A DNA stretch of 64,000 nucleotides from Euryodendron excelsum (Eukaryota > Streptophyta > Magnoliopsida > Ericales > Pentaphylacaceae): NCBI GenBank assembly GCA_033060915.1, contig CM065390.1, forward strand, positions 21,844,001 through 21,908,000, read 5' to 3'. A program made the translations under genes and the position numbers. Positions 22,976 to 35,732 of the stretch are shown here, in pieces. Within the stretch, counting starts at the first letter, position 1. The number at the start of each line of letters is the position of its first letter. The notes beneath the pieces were generated by a model. The model had not been told where the DNA came from and ran no database searches. It worked only from the letters and a program-made list of their open reading frames with translations.

Positions 22976-24410
22976 AGGTTAATATGCTTGAAGGTCCAAC
23001 TCATGAACCCTTTTTGAATAATCTTTCAATTTTAAACTATACTCATTACCCATTTTTCCAAAACCTTCAACCCTATTGAGATTTCAAAAACCAACTCCAA
23101 GATATTTCTAAAAATGTTTTCAAAAGATCACAAGCCTAAGGTATTCCTTGCCCTCTTATGGTTAAGGACCCCAAAGGAATGTGACATATCAAGAACAACA
23201 TCCAAGGTTAGGATTCTTAACCATTTTCAAGAACCACTTTCAAAAACCAATTTATCAAAACATTCCAAAGTCATACCTCCAAGGTTTTCAAAACAAGACT
23301 TCAAAAACACTCCAAGATTGTCCATATTAGGATTCCTAACCATTTTCAAGAACCACTTTCAAAAACCAATTTATCAAAACATTTCAAAGTCATACCTCCA
23401 AGGTTTTCAAAACAAGACTTCAAAAACACTCTCAAACTCTCTTGAGTTACTCTAAAGCATTTACCAAAAATCCCTTGATTTGATCCAAAAATATTTTCAA
23501 AACATTTCACTATCCTATTCCAAGTCAAAGCTTTCGAGACCCCAAAACATCTTCAACTTTTCCAAAGACCTAAAAGTGTCTTAAACTTTTTCAAAGACCT
23601 CAAAGTGTCTTAAACTTTTCCAAAGACCTCAAAGTGTCTTCAAACTTTCCAAAGGCCCTAACGCACCTATTTTCCATCAGGCTCTTGCCTGAACTATGAA
23701 TGACCTGATTCTCGCCAAATGAGATACATAGGCAACCTAAAATGGTGCAGTCATAACTTCCATTTCAACTCCAATCCCCTTTTCAAAAATTTCAATCAAC
23801 TTAAAGTTTCTATTTCAAACTCCTTCAAAGACTTCCATATTTCAAATTTCTTTTAAAAGTTGCATCATGCATCATTCATCCGAAAAGTGATGACTAGACC
23901 CTGTTTTCAAAACTCCAAAGTGGATACTAAGTGGACAATGGTAACCGATTATTCTAGTGAGTGAGCAAAGGGTGATTAGACATGTAGGTACCGAAAAGGC
24001 GGGGTAGGGTGATGATCTTAGGATATCTTCCCTACATGTAACCAACCCCCGAACCATAGATTTCTGTTTTTGAAAGACCAAATGGAGTTATTTTTAAAAA
24101 GGGCTTAAATCTTTTCAAAGGTTGCCAAACAATCTATTTTATTAAAAACCCTCTCTCGGGGAGTTTTCAAAATCTTTTTCAAAAACCCTAAGTTTGATCT
24201 TCAAATTAACACTTAGTTTTAGGTGACCTAACTCACCTTAATCAAGTTAGGTGGCGACTCCTATTTTTCCTAAAAGCCCTTAGTTAAACCCAATTCTTAA
24301 ACCTAGTCACACTTGTCCTTCTAGGAGGATAGGTTCTAATGATAGAGTTCCGTGTTTTTGGTCTCCGAGCCGAAAGGACCTTGGACCCCCAAAAATCGGG
24401 GCGCGACAGC

Positions 24411-24429
24411 TGGCGACTCCACTGGGGAC
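24411..24429 (+). promoter_or_regulatory. Primer binding site (tRNA-Arg type)
   Basis: TGGCGACTCCACTGGGGAC lies two bases after the 5' LTR end. It starts with TGG, the complement of tRNA CCA, and matches the tRNA-Arg-type PBS that I recall for Ogre/Tat elements. It fixes the plus orientation of the element. Confidence 0.75.
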
Positions 24430-26033
24430 TACTTAGAGGGTTATGCCATTAACATGTCTCTTTACCCTTCACTCATCTAGAATTTTCAATTACTTTGTCT
24501 AATTTTATCCACGTTTCAAATTTTTTCAAGTTTCCAAAACAAATCTTATTTTTTAAAACAATTATCAAATAGGTGTCGTCACTTACATTTATTGTTTACA
24601 TTCACATTCTTACATTAACTATCCATTTTGCCTTGCATTGAGTTTTTCGAAAAGTTATTAACTCTTTGCATTTTTCTTTTGTAGGTGGATCTTTGTTCAC
24701 ATTTTATTTTATGTCTCATTTTTTGCCGTGTATGTGATGAATAGACAGGATGTGATGTGTGTTGTTAGGTTCTTTCCTCCATTTTTTAAAAATTCCACAC
24801 ACACTTGGTGCGCTCACTTGCATTTGCATCTTATATATATTACCTAGCTACTACCTTTCTAGATAGAAGGAGGAACAGTATATTGACTGTGAGCGGATGT
24901 TGTGTCAGTTTCTTAGCCTACGGTCTCTTCATAGTTTCCCCACTCGAACCACCAACTAAAGATGGAGTTCACCCTTTCGGGGGTACACGCCGGAGGTTTG
25001 AAGGTTCGGGGATCGAACTTTTTAGGAAGCATTAGTAAACCCCCAACCTCATGCTCATATAGCACCCCATGAATAGCCGAACCTATGCCGGATTTAGGAC
25101 ACACGTGTCAATTTCAAAACCAAAGAGGAAAGGGTGACCGCTTTATTTTCTCTTATATATTCTGTTTAATTCGTGCTGTTATGCTATTTAGTCCTTGTCA
25201 TTTGCCATGTAGATGCCTTATAACTGTTCATGCATCGGAATTCATGTCGAGACAAAAGTTCCCAAAATAACTTGAGTCATTGCATTCTTATGCATCTAAT
25301 CAACCCCCAGAGAAAGGTCCGATGACCTTTTAGCTCAAATCAAGCCAACCCCAAAACTCCTAAGGGTACCAAGAGACCCTAAGGATTTATGGCATGTATC
25401 AAAGTCATCTCATAAGGAAGGACCCTAATCCCTCCCTGCTCATGGAGATAGGGCTACCAAGAAGACAAAGGGGCAATTCAAATCAAGGTCTCTTACCAAC
25501 TCTTGTTTAAAAAGGCGAATCCGAAGACTCAAGAGTAGCCTAGGATCCCATGATGTAAATATAGAATAGGTGGAAGTCCTAAGAAAAATGTTTCCCCTCC
25601 CTATTTCTATATATTTTTGAGAAATTCTATGTACCAAAGAGAATTCATCCTAATAAAATGGTTCTTGTTGATGAATGAATGAATGTACGAATGGATGAAT
25701 GAATAGGCGCAAGTATAGTATTGGATGCAAGGGCAATCCTCTATCTCCAGACATGAGCCAAAGCATCATGTTTAGTTCCCCTTAAAAGGCAGGAGCACCC
25801 TTGGGCCATGCATTGCATAAAATCTTTCCAAATCAAGAACCTAGCATATAACCCTTTTGTTTTGTTTTTCTTTATTTTCTATTCCTTCATGCATCTCATC
25901 AAAAGACTAGCAATAGTTTTTGGTGAGACTGCTTGCATTTTAGGTCACCATTGCTCCAAGAAAAGAAAAGAGAGGAACACGAGTTACCCCTGTACTCCGA
26001 ACGTCGGTCCTTACCCGACCAAGAACAACACAA
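24430..26033 (+). other. Long untranslated leader
   Basis: About 1.6 kb between the PBS and the first gag ATG. No conserved domain is seen in any frame. The 60-96-codon frames here do not align with known retroelement proteins. Long leaders are usual in Tat-type elements. Confidence 0.5.
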
Positions 26034-28332
26034 ATGTCAAGCGAAGGCAACACCCCCGATCAACAGAACAATTCAGTGACATGCGAAGAAGTGAATGAAA
26101 TGAAGGCGAAGATAGACGAGATGTTCAAGCTCATGCAACTGATGGCCTTCAAAGGACCTATCATGAATCCATCAACCTCAACATCCCACCCCAAATAAAC
26201 TGAAGCAATCCCACCAAGGGTCGTCCTGCAAACTGATAGTGCAATGAAGAGCAAAGAGCTCCCCAAAGCGGAACACATTGAGGAAGGAGAAGAGGACAAC
26301 CCCGAAACCATATTGCTAACTGCCACATCAAAGAAGGAAGGCCCGAACCCTCTCGATCTTAAGATACAAGGCTTAGAAGAGTCCCTGCGTAGCCTATAAG
26401 GTCATGACATCTTCGGTGGGACATCCTATGATGAACTCTACTTCTTCCCTGACCACCCAAGGCCGCCCAAATTCAAGATGCCCGATTTCCAAAAGTACGA
26501 TGGAAGCAGAGATCCCGTGGCTCACCTGAGGCTATACGCTGGGCCACTAAGTGGCCATGGGAATGATCCCAAACGCCTGATGCAATTGTTCCAATATAGT
26601 TTGACTGGGCCCATACTGCAATAGTTCGCCTGTTTAGATTTGAGGAAGATTACAACCTAGAACGAATTGGTCTCAACCTTCTGATCCCAATACCGCCACA
26701 ACAGCGATCTAATCATAGATTGATGTGCCCTAATGATGATGACTCGAGGAGAGAAAGAGAGCTTCAAGAATTACCCTCTGAGATGGAGGGAGGCGGCCGC
26801 TCAAGTTAACCCCCTGTTACTGGAAAAAGAGTATGTGCAGCTGTTTGTGAACATCTTCCAAGGACTGTACTATAAACGTCTGTGTCTGAGCATCGGAAAG
26901 AGTTTTTCTGAGTTGATAACGCAAGGGGAAATGATCAAGAATGGATTGAAAATTAGCATAATTATGGACCCCTATGCTAAGACAAGTGAGGGATTCGCAA
27001 ATGCGGCCAAGAAGGTAGCAACCACTCAGGGCGTCAGCAAGAAAAAGGGAGAAGTATCTGCCATTCTACCTACACAGCAGCAGTTGTATTATCCCCAATA
27101 CCAAGCCCGACCACCGTCGCCTGCTCCCATCATCAACATCCCCATTGCTAATACCCAAGCACCTGCAACTAGACCCCTCGCAGCCCGACCATACCTCAAC
27201 CTCAACAAGAATAACCGGCGGAACCAAGAGTTCACACGTCTGGCATACACCTAGACAGAGGCCTATCATGAGCTTCTCAAGGCTAAACACATAAACCCCA
27301 TTCCCCCGTGGTCGTTGCCAAGCCTGTTGCCACCGACTTTCAACCCTGCCCTTACTTGCAAGTACCACTCCGGAGGACAGGGACATGACATAGAGTCCTG
27401 CTTTTCTTTAAAGCACAAGATCCAAGACCTCATTGACAACAAGGTTATTAACACCCAAGAAATAAAGCCGGCCCCCACTCCCAATGTCACGACAAATCCC
27501 TTACTAGACCATGCTGTCAATATCATCATCGAAAAGGAGGCAGACCCAGATGGCATCATAACTGCAGAGTACTTTGAGGGTGAGTCAGACACTAAAAGTG
27601 ATTGAAAGGAAGAACTACCACCATGCCCTATCTATCTTTATAATACAAGTGGAAAGCAAAACCCTTTTGACTGACCTGCGGATGAACACATCGCAAACAT
27701 TCCCAATGATACTGCACTTGTGGATGATTGGGGAGAAGAATTTCTACACCCCAGATATGCTGAAGCTGAGGCTCGCTTGAAAGAGGAACTCTTCGATTAT
27801 GAGGATATGGGCTAGGGCAACTATGAGCCAAAATTGCCGAACCCACCGTTTGAGTTCAATGATGGTGATTTGGACAGCCTATTTGCTGAAATTGATAAAG
27901 CAAAAGCAGAAAAAGAAGAAAAGTCATGCCAAGCAATGGAGGAAAGCTTGGCTACAAAGCCTCAAGAAGCTGAGCAAGAGAAAACCGTCCAGCCAAAGGA
28001 AAGCCATAAAAGATCCTAAGATGGGATGCACAACCTCAATGACCCCATTGGAGAAGAAGAAGGAAAAGGAGGGATCGCTGACTGTACTGTGATTGCCAAT
28101 CCTAACCACTCCGCAGCCGATGCATCAATTTGCCCAACACAGCCAAGTGAAGAAGTTGGCGGTTGGAGCATGGAGGAGGAAGGAGTGGTCCCAAAGCCCA
28201 CCTGAGGAAGTGAATATCAAAGGGATGTCCTTCTACCAAACTTTGCCTTTTACTTTCCTGCCAACTTTGTTTTGTCAACTCTACTCTTACCTTTCGTTAA
28301 TTAAGAACTCATCATGTACACAACACCTTTGA
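26034..28332 (+). pseudogene. Degenerate gag of the Ty3/gypsy element
   Basis: One frame can be followed from ATG 26,034 to about 28,332, with roughly a dozen in-frame stops (for example at 26,196, 26,397, 26,622, 27,252, 27,603 and 28,203) and no frameshift that I can see. The part around 26,450-26,960 has the plant gag (Retrotrans_gag) look: FKMPDFQKYDGSRDP, LFQYSLTGP, then LRWREAAAQVNP and IFQGLYYK. A knuckle-like CKYHSGGQGHDIESC (Cys-X2-His and His-X4-Cys) lies near 27,355-27,400. The C-terminal part is acidic and lysine-rich. Several stops sit at codons that were probably Trp or Gln, as expected for decay of methylated DNA. No protease or RT follows. Confidence 0.75.
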
Positions 28333-30389
28333 AATGAAAGAAAAATAATTTGATATTTGCATTTATCATCTTCGGCATTTGCCCTTTCTTAGAAGTTTTC
28401 TTTCTTATTGTCATGCCTTGACTTGAAAAGGGGGATAGTACGTGCACCCTTATTTGTGGGGATCGTTCCTGATCCAAAGAGAGGAAACGATAAAGAAAGG
28501 AAGGAGAGGGAGTGAATCACAGAAAAAGGCGACACTCGGAGGATGCCATGACAAAGCAGTTGGCAGTTAGACCCTCGAAAGGAAGAGAAGCCCTCATTTC
28601 AAATTCCCTAAATAGCAAAGTAATTCCTTTGAATATCTAACTTGAGCCACAAGTGATTTTTATTCAAACACCCTAACCAGGAACTACCCCCCACACTGGG
28701 GCAAGTACGAGTAACAGAAAAATTAAGCTAACACCTGTCTGTTTCAAAGGATGACACCAAAAAATTCTTAAACTGAACTTCATAGACTAAACAATATTTT
28801 CTGAAAGGAAGATGGGCCATCTATTCCGCTACCATATAGTTAAAAGAATCCCTTTTGAAAAACTCTTTTTTGAGCCAAATCATATTCCTTCGAAAAACCC
28901 ATACTGATGATCACCCCCTACAATAGATGAAAGCAAATTCGAAGGAAAAAGTGACAAAAAGGGAGCACGGAGAGAAAGAAAGCCTCCTTATACATCAAAA
29001 GAGGAGAGAAACAATGCAATACCCAAATAATAATAATAATAATAAAAGAAAAGAAAAAACCAACAAAAAAGAGAGATGATGATTGATATGATGCCTCTTG
29101 GAAGTTAATAGATTGTGCAAGTGGTAATGCTAGGGCAAAAACTAAAAGAAATGATGAGCCCTATATGGGCACAAGTTTGTGGAAAAAAAGAGAAGAAAGA
29201 AAAAGGGAGGGAGGTAGAAAGAAAAGCCCGCAGGCAAAAAGAGAAGATCTGAAAAGGTGATCACTGGTAAACCCTAGAAATAACATAATACGTTGAGCCT
29301 TCAATACCCTTCCTTTCAAAAACCCACAACTTGGCCATATTACAACCCACAAAAAAGTCCCCTCAGTTCGGGGAAGATTGCTTAGTCTAAACAAGTTCAA
29401 AAGAAAATGACGATATCCGAAAAAGAAAAAGTGAACAAAACAGCAAAAGCTTACTCAAGGTGGTTCTGGTTACTATCACCCCGTAAAAAAAATAAAAAAA
29501 AAATTTTGTTTGAGCCTAAATACCCCTTCATTCCTCACCCTTAACCTAGCCTGCATTACGGTCCAAAATAAAGCCTTCTCAGATTGAGGATGGAAACTGC
29601 CTGCTCCTTTGCTAAAGGCTGCTTCGGGAGTCACCTAGAGAGTTTACTAGTCCCCGAGTGAATGAAAGATTCTCAAATAATAGAGAGGAGAGTCGGATCG
29701 GAAAATGGAGACTCTAGGAATGGGGCAACTACTATCTTATCCTGGCGAGAAAAGACTATAACAAAGAAGGGAACCTTCAAGGGAAGGGCAAAAGGCCAAA
29801 ATGACGGTTCCCGGTGAACACCTATAAAATTGGAATCTACCTCTAGACCTGTCTTCATAAAGTCATATGTACGCCTGTGTGCTTTGCTTGAACATGTGCA
29901 GTAATGCACCCACCTTTTTCACATATACTTAAAGCTTGCATATACCCATCATTTCTTATATGTGTCATGATTTCTGGTACTCCTGTGATTATATTCATAT
30001 TTGTCATATTTCCACATGCATGCATGCAAAACGAGACTAGAAAAGAGAAACATCATCGTGTCATGAAAAAAAAAAGAGGTAATAGGAATAATGTACATAA
30101 AATCATTATACAGTTATCAGCCATAAGGGTCAACACGCGGCCTCAAAACATAAACAATACAGTCAATCTAACCAAACTACAACTGTGTGAACAGATAAAA
30201 AAGGGCACCTCAAGGAGCAGGGTCGTCGTCCAAATCAAAATCGCCTAGGTCCGGCACATACAGGGAAGGTTGGCTGGAGGAAGCTCTGACATCAAAAGGA
30301 CCTTGACCAAAGAAAAAGGCAAAAAGGAAGAAGAGCTAGCGTTAGAACACAGGGGATGCATAAAGAACATAAAAATGACGAATCGTAAA
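28333..30389 (+). other. Non-coding internal region where pol would be
   Basis: About 2 kb of stop-rich DNA lies between gag and the antisense frame, against the 4-5 kb expected for pol. I find no protease DTG/DSG, RT YxDD block or integrase signature in the frames. A purine-rich AAAAGGGGGATAG occurs near 28,427. I interpret this as loss of pol. Confidence 0.5.
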
Positions 30390-32005
30390 TAGCATACCCA
30401 GCGGGCCTTCATCAGAGATATGCGAGCAGTCAGGGCCTCCACCTCAGCACGGTACTGATCTCGTGCCTAGCAAGCTACTAGATACTCCTCATCAGAAACG
30501 AAGCCCTGAGCTCAGCGCTATAACTCCACCACCTCATGACCAGCCACCTGCCCTCCAACCACTAGGTCCAGCTGAGTAAAAGTGCCAATGGACCTCACCC
30601 TGAAATGAGCCTCATAGTCCACATCTGGCTAAAGAAGGAAGCGCTCGCCAAGAACTCCAACTATATAAGGAATCTCTACCCTGGCCCGATAAAGTCCGAA
30701 CATATATTGAGGAGGATCCATGGCTGCAAGGAAGTCGATGTGAAGCTACCGCCAATGGCACTCCCCCAAATACGTCTCCAACGAAATGGGGCCCCAGAAA
30801 GTAACTCACTATCTGGACAGTAAAATGACATCCCTCATACCAGCATACTGGGAGGATCGGTGGTAAGGCGCCCAAGTCAAGTCCCGAGGTCTTAGCAGCT
30901 CCAAGTTAGCCTGGAGGGCTACAAAATCTGTAAGCAAAGACCGCTAAACCACATGCTGTCTGGCCCACCTCGTGGCGCGCAAAAAGACATCACCGGCTGA
31001 CACCTCTGGTCAGTAGACAGGCAAATACTCATAACTCCACCATATCAGAAACGGCCAAAAGCTCGTCAAGCTCCCCCAGGCCTTGGATGTCCTCACTCTC
31101 ATCCCTCGTAAGAAGCAGGAAAAGGTGAAGGTGTCCCAATCCACGTAGTCTAGCGCATCCAGGTCCGCTACCAAGCTCACCAGGGAAAAAGGAATCATTG
31201 ACCTATTGTTATTGCAAAAGCAACTAAAGACGACGTATAGTACCAACCAGCACCTCATGATGACCTGGTCAGCTAGAAAGGGCTCGAAAGAAAATGCTGT
31301 CTTCGCCGAACATAAGAGTGAAGTTGGGAAGCTCGAACCTCCAATCCCTGGAAACCCCAAGAGTAGATGGGCCTCCTCCAGAGGCATATCCCGTAAAGAA
31401 ATTGAAACCCCTCCGAAGGATAGTCAAGTAATCATGGCCCAGTCGACGGGAATGGGTCCCAGCTCGAAACCCACCAAGTGTACGGTCCCGGTCTCCCCAA
31501 ACCAACGCCCCAACAACCCCACGGAAATCCCGTGATCAAGCCTATCTGTCTGCAGGGTCATAAAGGCACTGAAACCAATCCGGTGCAAGAAATCCTAATA
31601 AGATGGAGTTGACGCCTGCATAGCCTTCAAGGCCGAGATACTGCCCCCTCTAAAGGAACTGTGGGTAGATGATGACAACTGACCGTAGCGTGAATACAAG
31701 CTTAGGTGGAACGCCAAGTCTCGTAGCGGCGGGACATCAGGAATCGCTAGCTGGTCGTCGATAAATGAAGTATCCCTCCGCCTATTCCGAACGGAAGCCA
31801 TACCGTACCCCGTCTGCGGGTCCACAGATGAATCAACATCATCCTCAACTCTCTCATCAGGAGCAACTGAAGGCTGTCCCATCGCAGAACTGCCACTAGA
31901 AGCTGTCCTACTCGAGGATTGCTGGGACCCACTGCGACCACCCCCAGCGGAACCAGCCTTCCCATGGCGCCTCCTGTCCGAATCGTCACCCCCAGTCTCT
32001 GACAT
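30390..32005 (-). pseudogene. Antisense ORF resembling plant mobile domain proteins
   Basis: One minus-strand frame runs from ATG 32,005 to about 30,390 (about 540 codons), broken by stops at 31,597-31,595, 31,012-31,010 and several further on, without an obvious frameshift. The N-terminus is Ser/Gly/Arg-rich and looks disordered. The middle reads HRIGFSAFM, ISVGLLGRW, VHLVGFELGPIPVDWAMITL and LLSFGG. This resembles the plant mobile domain (PMD, 'aminotransferase-like') pattern of an aromatic GF, an RW, a TxxFHL-like strand, then GE/PxDW and GLxFGG. The C-terminus (QYRAEVEALTARISLMKARW) is coiled-coil-like. Antisense extra ORFs and PMD-containing genes are reported for Ty3/gypsy elements of plants. 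The family call is from memory of the pattern only. Confidence 0.55.
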
Positions 32006-32055
32006 CCTGAAACAATGACAACATGCAAAATTGATCAGTCACTTATTATGTATGA

Positions 32056-32262
32056 AAAGCAAAAAAAAAAAAAAAAAAATGGGGATAAACATGTCAGCAT
32101 GGCAATACAAAAAAAGAAAGAAAAAAAAAACAAGCAAACAAGAAAAAAAAAGGGGGGGGGGATAAACATGTCAGCATGGCAATACAAAAAAAGAAAGAAA
32201 AAAAACAAGCAAACGAGAAAAAAAAAGGAAAAAAGAGAAAGAAAAGAAAAGAAGGAAGAAAA
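32056..32262. repeat. A-rich tandem duplication with G10 run
   Basis: Two copies of a unit of about 80 bases (GGGATAAACATGTCAGCATG, then GCAATACAAAAAAAGAAAG) at about 32,080 and 32,159, embedded in poly-A/AAG and a run of ten G. It lies just upstream of the antisense ORF start. Confidence 0.8.
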
Positions 32263-32284
32263 AGAGGGCTAAGGTCTTGTCTAT

Positions 32285-33080
32285 TCTTATTTCGAGATTT
32301 TCAATGGTTTTCTAAACTTTTTCCTCAAAAAGTGTCATCTCAAAATTTCAAATCGGTTTCTCAGGCTTCCCCCTCAAAAGCCTTGTTTCTAAATTTCAAA
32401 CTGGTTTCCCGGGTTTTCACCTTCTAAAGCCCTATTTCAAAATTTCAAACCGGTTTCCCAGGATTTCTCCGCAAAAGCCCTGTTTCTCAATGCTTTCTAA
32501 CGGTTTTCGAAACTTTTTCCTCAAAAAGTCTCATTTAAAAAATTTCAACGGTTTCTCAGGCTTTCTCCTTTAAAAGCCCTCATTCAAAAATTTTCTAACG
32601 ATTTTCGGAACGTTTCCCTCAAAAAGTCTCATTTCAAAAGTTTCAGCGGTTTCTCGGACTTTCTCCTTCAAAAGCCCTAGTTCAAAGAGTTTCTAGCAAT
32701 TTTCGAAACTTTTTCCTCAAAAGGTCCCATTTCAAAATTTTCAACGGTTTATCGGGCTTTCTCCTTCAAAGCCCTGGTTTAAAGATTTTCTAACGGTTTT
32801 CGGAACTTTTCCCTAAAAAAGTCTCATTTCAAAAGTTTCAACGGTTTCTCAGGCTTTCACCTTCAAAAGCTCCATCCCTAAAAATTTTCTAATGGTTTTC
32901 AAAAATTTTTCCTCAAAAAGTCTCAATTCAAAAGTTTCAACGATTTCTCGAGCTTTCTCTTTCAAAAGCTCCGTTCCAAAGTTTTTCTAAAATCAATTTT
33001 TCGGGGTTTTCTACCCTCCTAAAATTTTTCCAAAGTTTTGGTTACTCTGGGTTTCCCGTTCAAAAGCCCCGTTCTCAAAA
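32285..33080 (+). repeat. 98-bp tandem array (7-8 degenerate copies)
   Basis: Units of about 97-100 bases contain TTTCTAACGGTTTTCG, ACTTTTTCCTCAAAAAGTCT, TTTCAACGGTTTCTC and GGCTTTCTCCTTCAAAAGCC. Recognisable unit starts are near 32,482, 32,581, 32,680, 32,777 and 32,874. No homology with the LTR arrays. Confidence 0.85.
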
Positions 33081-33934
33081 AAAAAAAAAAAAAGAGAATC
33101 GCTTTATCGAAAGATTTTAAAGTTAGCTGTTATAATTTTTGAAAATTTCGGCAGAGTTTCGCCTTAAAAGGTCACTACCCCGGAATTCAACAAGTAACAA
33201 AACACAATCTCAAACCTTCAACCACATCAATTAGTACAACCCCGTCCTCCACAGCATGCGTCCTTCCCTCAAACACAATTGCTAGGTCAATTCCTTCGGA
33301 TTTTCAAAATTTTCGATCTCAATTTTATTTCCAAAAATTTCACGAAAATTCCTAAAACATTCAAGCATGTCACCACAATTTTTCAAAAATAACCTATGAT
33401 TTTTCAGCCCTCAACAGGATCCGTTTTCAAGTTTCCTCAATTTTTCCTATTTTTTATAATTTTCAAAAATTCAAAAATTCAAAATTTTTTAAAAAATTAT
33501 GAAACTTCATACGGTTGTTCTACACCATTTTCCAAGGTTCCTAGTACAAAAACTGCATATAAAAGCACGATACCCAAGCCAGTAGGGTCAATTTTTTGAG
33601 TCCCGCAAAAAACCCCATTTTATAAACATGTAAACTCATTCAAAACACACTCAAATATTCACCAAATCACGAAAACAATCTGACCATTGTGTTCTAAACG
33701 TTCTAAAACATAGGATTACATTGATCATATGCAAAAAACTAGAACATATGCATCAAAATCGACAAATGTCCAAAAAACTAACCTTTAAAGTCCCCTGGTG
33801 AAAACTAAGTTTTCCGGTGAGAATCCGGCGACATGAGTGGTTTCCGGCAATCACTCGACGTCCCTTGACACCCCTTGAACGATCTCGGGTCGAAAACCTT
33901 CCGAAAACCCTTTAGATAAAATCTCAAACCACCT
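33081..33934 (+). other. Internal 3' region before the middle LTR
   Basis: AT- and TTTTC-rich, no coding frame or motif recognised. Confidence 0.4.
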
Positions 33935-35732
33935 TGTAAGCACCGCATTTTTGCCCTCTCGGCGATCTTCGGCCCGACCGGGTTCGGTTTCCAACATCAC
34001 AACACATGCAGGTTCAAGATGAGCCTTACAATCTCCAATCCAACCAACTGGTCGCTTCTCGGGTCTACAAAGACCCGCTAGAGCCCTAAGCACCATTATT
34101 CTAGGCAGCTTTCTGGATCGGGCGGTTCCGGAAACCAACGCCATCCAGGTAGCTCCTCGGGATCGGGCGATCTCGAGGACTAACACTTCATCAAATTTCA
34201 GACGGTTCACTTCTGGCACCTGCTAGCCCGCCAACGTAGAATGTCTGTCATTTGGTAGTTCTCCGAGACAGGGCGTTCTCAGAGACCAACACCACCCTTC
34301 CAAGTAGCTTTCTAGGATCAAGCGTTCTCAAGAACCAACACCACCCCTACAGGTAGCTCTCTAAGAATGAGCGTTCTTGGAGACCAATACCGCATAGGTA
34401 GTTTTCTGAGACCAGGCGGTCTCGAGAACCAACACCTAGGTCAACACCAGCGTCTGCTAGCCCGACTAGATGAAAAATGACCAAACCTGCCCCTTGGGCC
34501 TCTAGGCATGTTTTGGGAAAGTTCAAAATCCCTCAAAACGATAAGTCTATCCTTCCAAAATGTTGTTAAACCATTAGGCGTCCCCCGCACACTGTTTGGT
34601 CCAAATTCGGTCCTATTTCGACCCACTCCGGTCAAAATGACCATTTTGCCCCCAAGCGCCTCAACACGGTACAAACCTTGTAGAACGGTAAAAGACTCTC
34701 CCAAAACTATCCCTGAACAACCCTGCACACTTAACACAACACACCAAACCATTCTTGACCATTTCCAGCCAACCCTATCCAAAATGACCACTTTGCCCCT
34801 AACATTCCAAATATGCCCCGAGACAGCACCGTTCCTGGGATTTTGAGCAAAGGGTTTCACCACACACCCTTATTTAACCCAAGGAGGACCCTATGACACT
34901 AAACTCATACGACTCGATAAAAGTTCCCTAAAGCGTCTTGCAGACGCTTCGCCTAAATTGTCTCTTCCCCCGATTCCCTGGTTATAATGCACTGTCAACT
35001 GACTTGAGAAATGCGTAAATTAGAGAATTCTCAAAAGCTCGTTCATAGATCTTTCCACGATACGGCTCGATCGAGTAGATCGCTTCCTGAAGCCCTCCAT
35101 CGTACGGTGTGAAAACTGTAACTTTCAGTAATCCCTAGAGCGTCTCGCAGACGCTTCGCCAAGGTTGACTTTTTCTCCGACTTCCTAATCAAAACGCACC
35201 GTCAAACGACCTGAGAAATGCGTAAATTTGAAAATTCCTGAAAGTATTTCCAGAGTACCTTTCATCGGTACGGTTCGATAGAATAGATCGCTTCTCGAAG
35301 GCCTCGATCACATGAAACGAAGACAGTCACTTTCAAACACTCCCGGAGCGTATCACAGACGCTCTGCAAAAGTGACTTTTTTGGCACACTTCTCAAGACA
35401 ATATCACGCTTCCAAATATAATTCAAACTTCCTAAAAACATGAAATTTCACTGAAAGCCTTGGGAGGATGTCCCGAGTGCGACCGATTCCCCTAAAACCT
35501 TCCCGATTGACTCAATTATCGAGACAAAGTTTGGACGAACCTTCCCGGTTGTAAGCACCCCATTTTTGACCGCTCGGCAGTCTACACTCCGTCCAGACTT
35601 GTTTTCAAGTCATTGTGGGCATATTCCAATCGAAACCAATTCTCTAGGTCCAAATCTCGTCTGTCCATCGCTTCGCGAGCCTGTCAGGCCCAAATAGAGG
35701 CAAAATGACCAAAATGCCTTTAGGGGCATTGT

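Larger units (their letters stand above)
19594..24408 (+). repeat. 5' LTR of the outer element
   Basis: 4,815 bases, TGTAAGCATCCC to CGGGGCGCGACA. Internal structure: an array of about 60-base units (19,770-20,100), about 210-base tandem units containing the GCGTCTCACAGACGCT palindrome (20,575-21,010), GCATGTAGCACATG palindromes, TATAAAT at 21,404, and a CCCTAGGTTAACTTGAC array (22,655-22,975). It aligns along its whole length with the right LTR, with many C/T and G/A differences. Short frames inside are repeats, not genes. Confidence 0.9.

Noticed and set aside
28333..30389. Remnants of reverse transcriptase or integrase
   Set aside because: I looked for YxDD, DTG and HHCC-like patterns and saw none. 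A profile search could still find weak traces.
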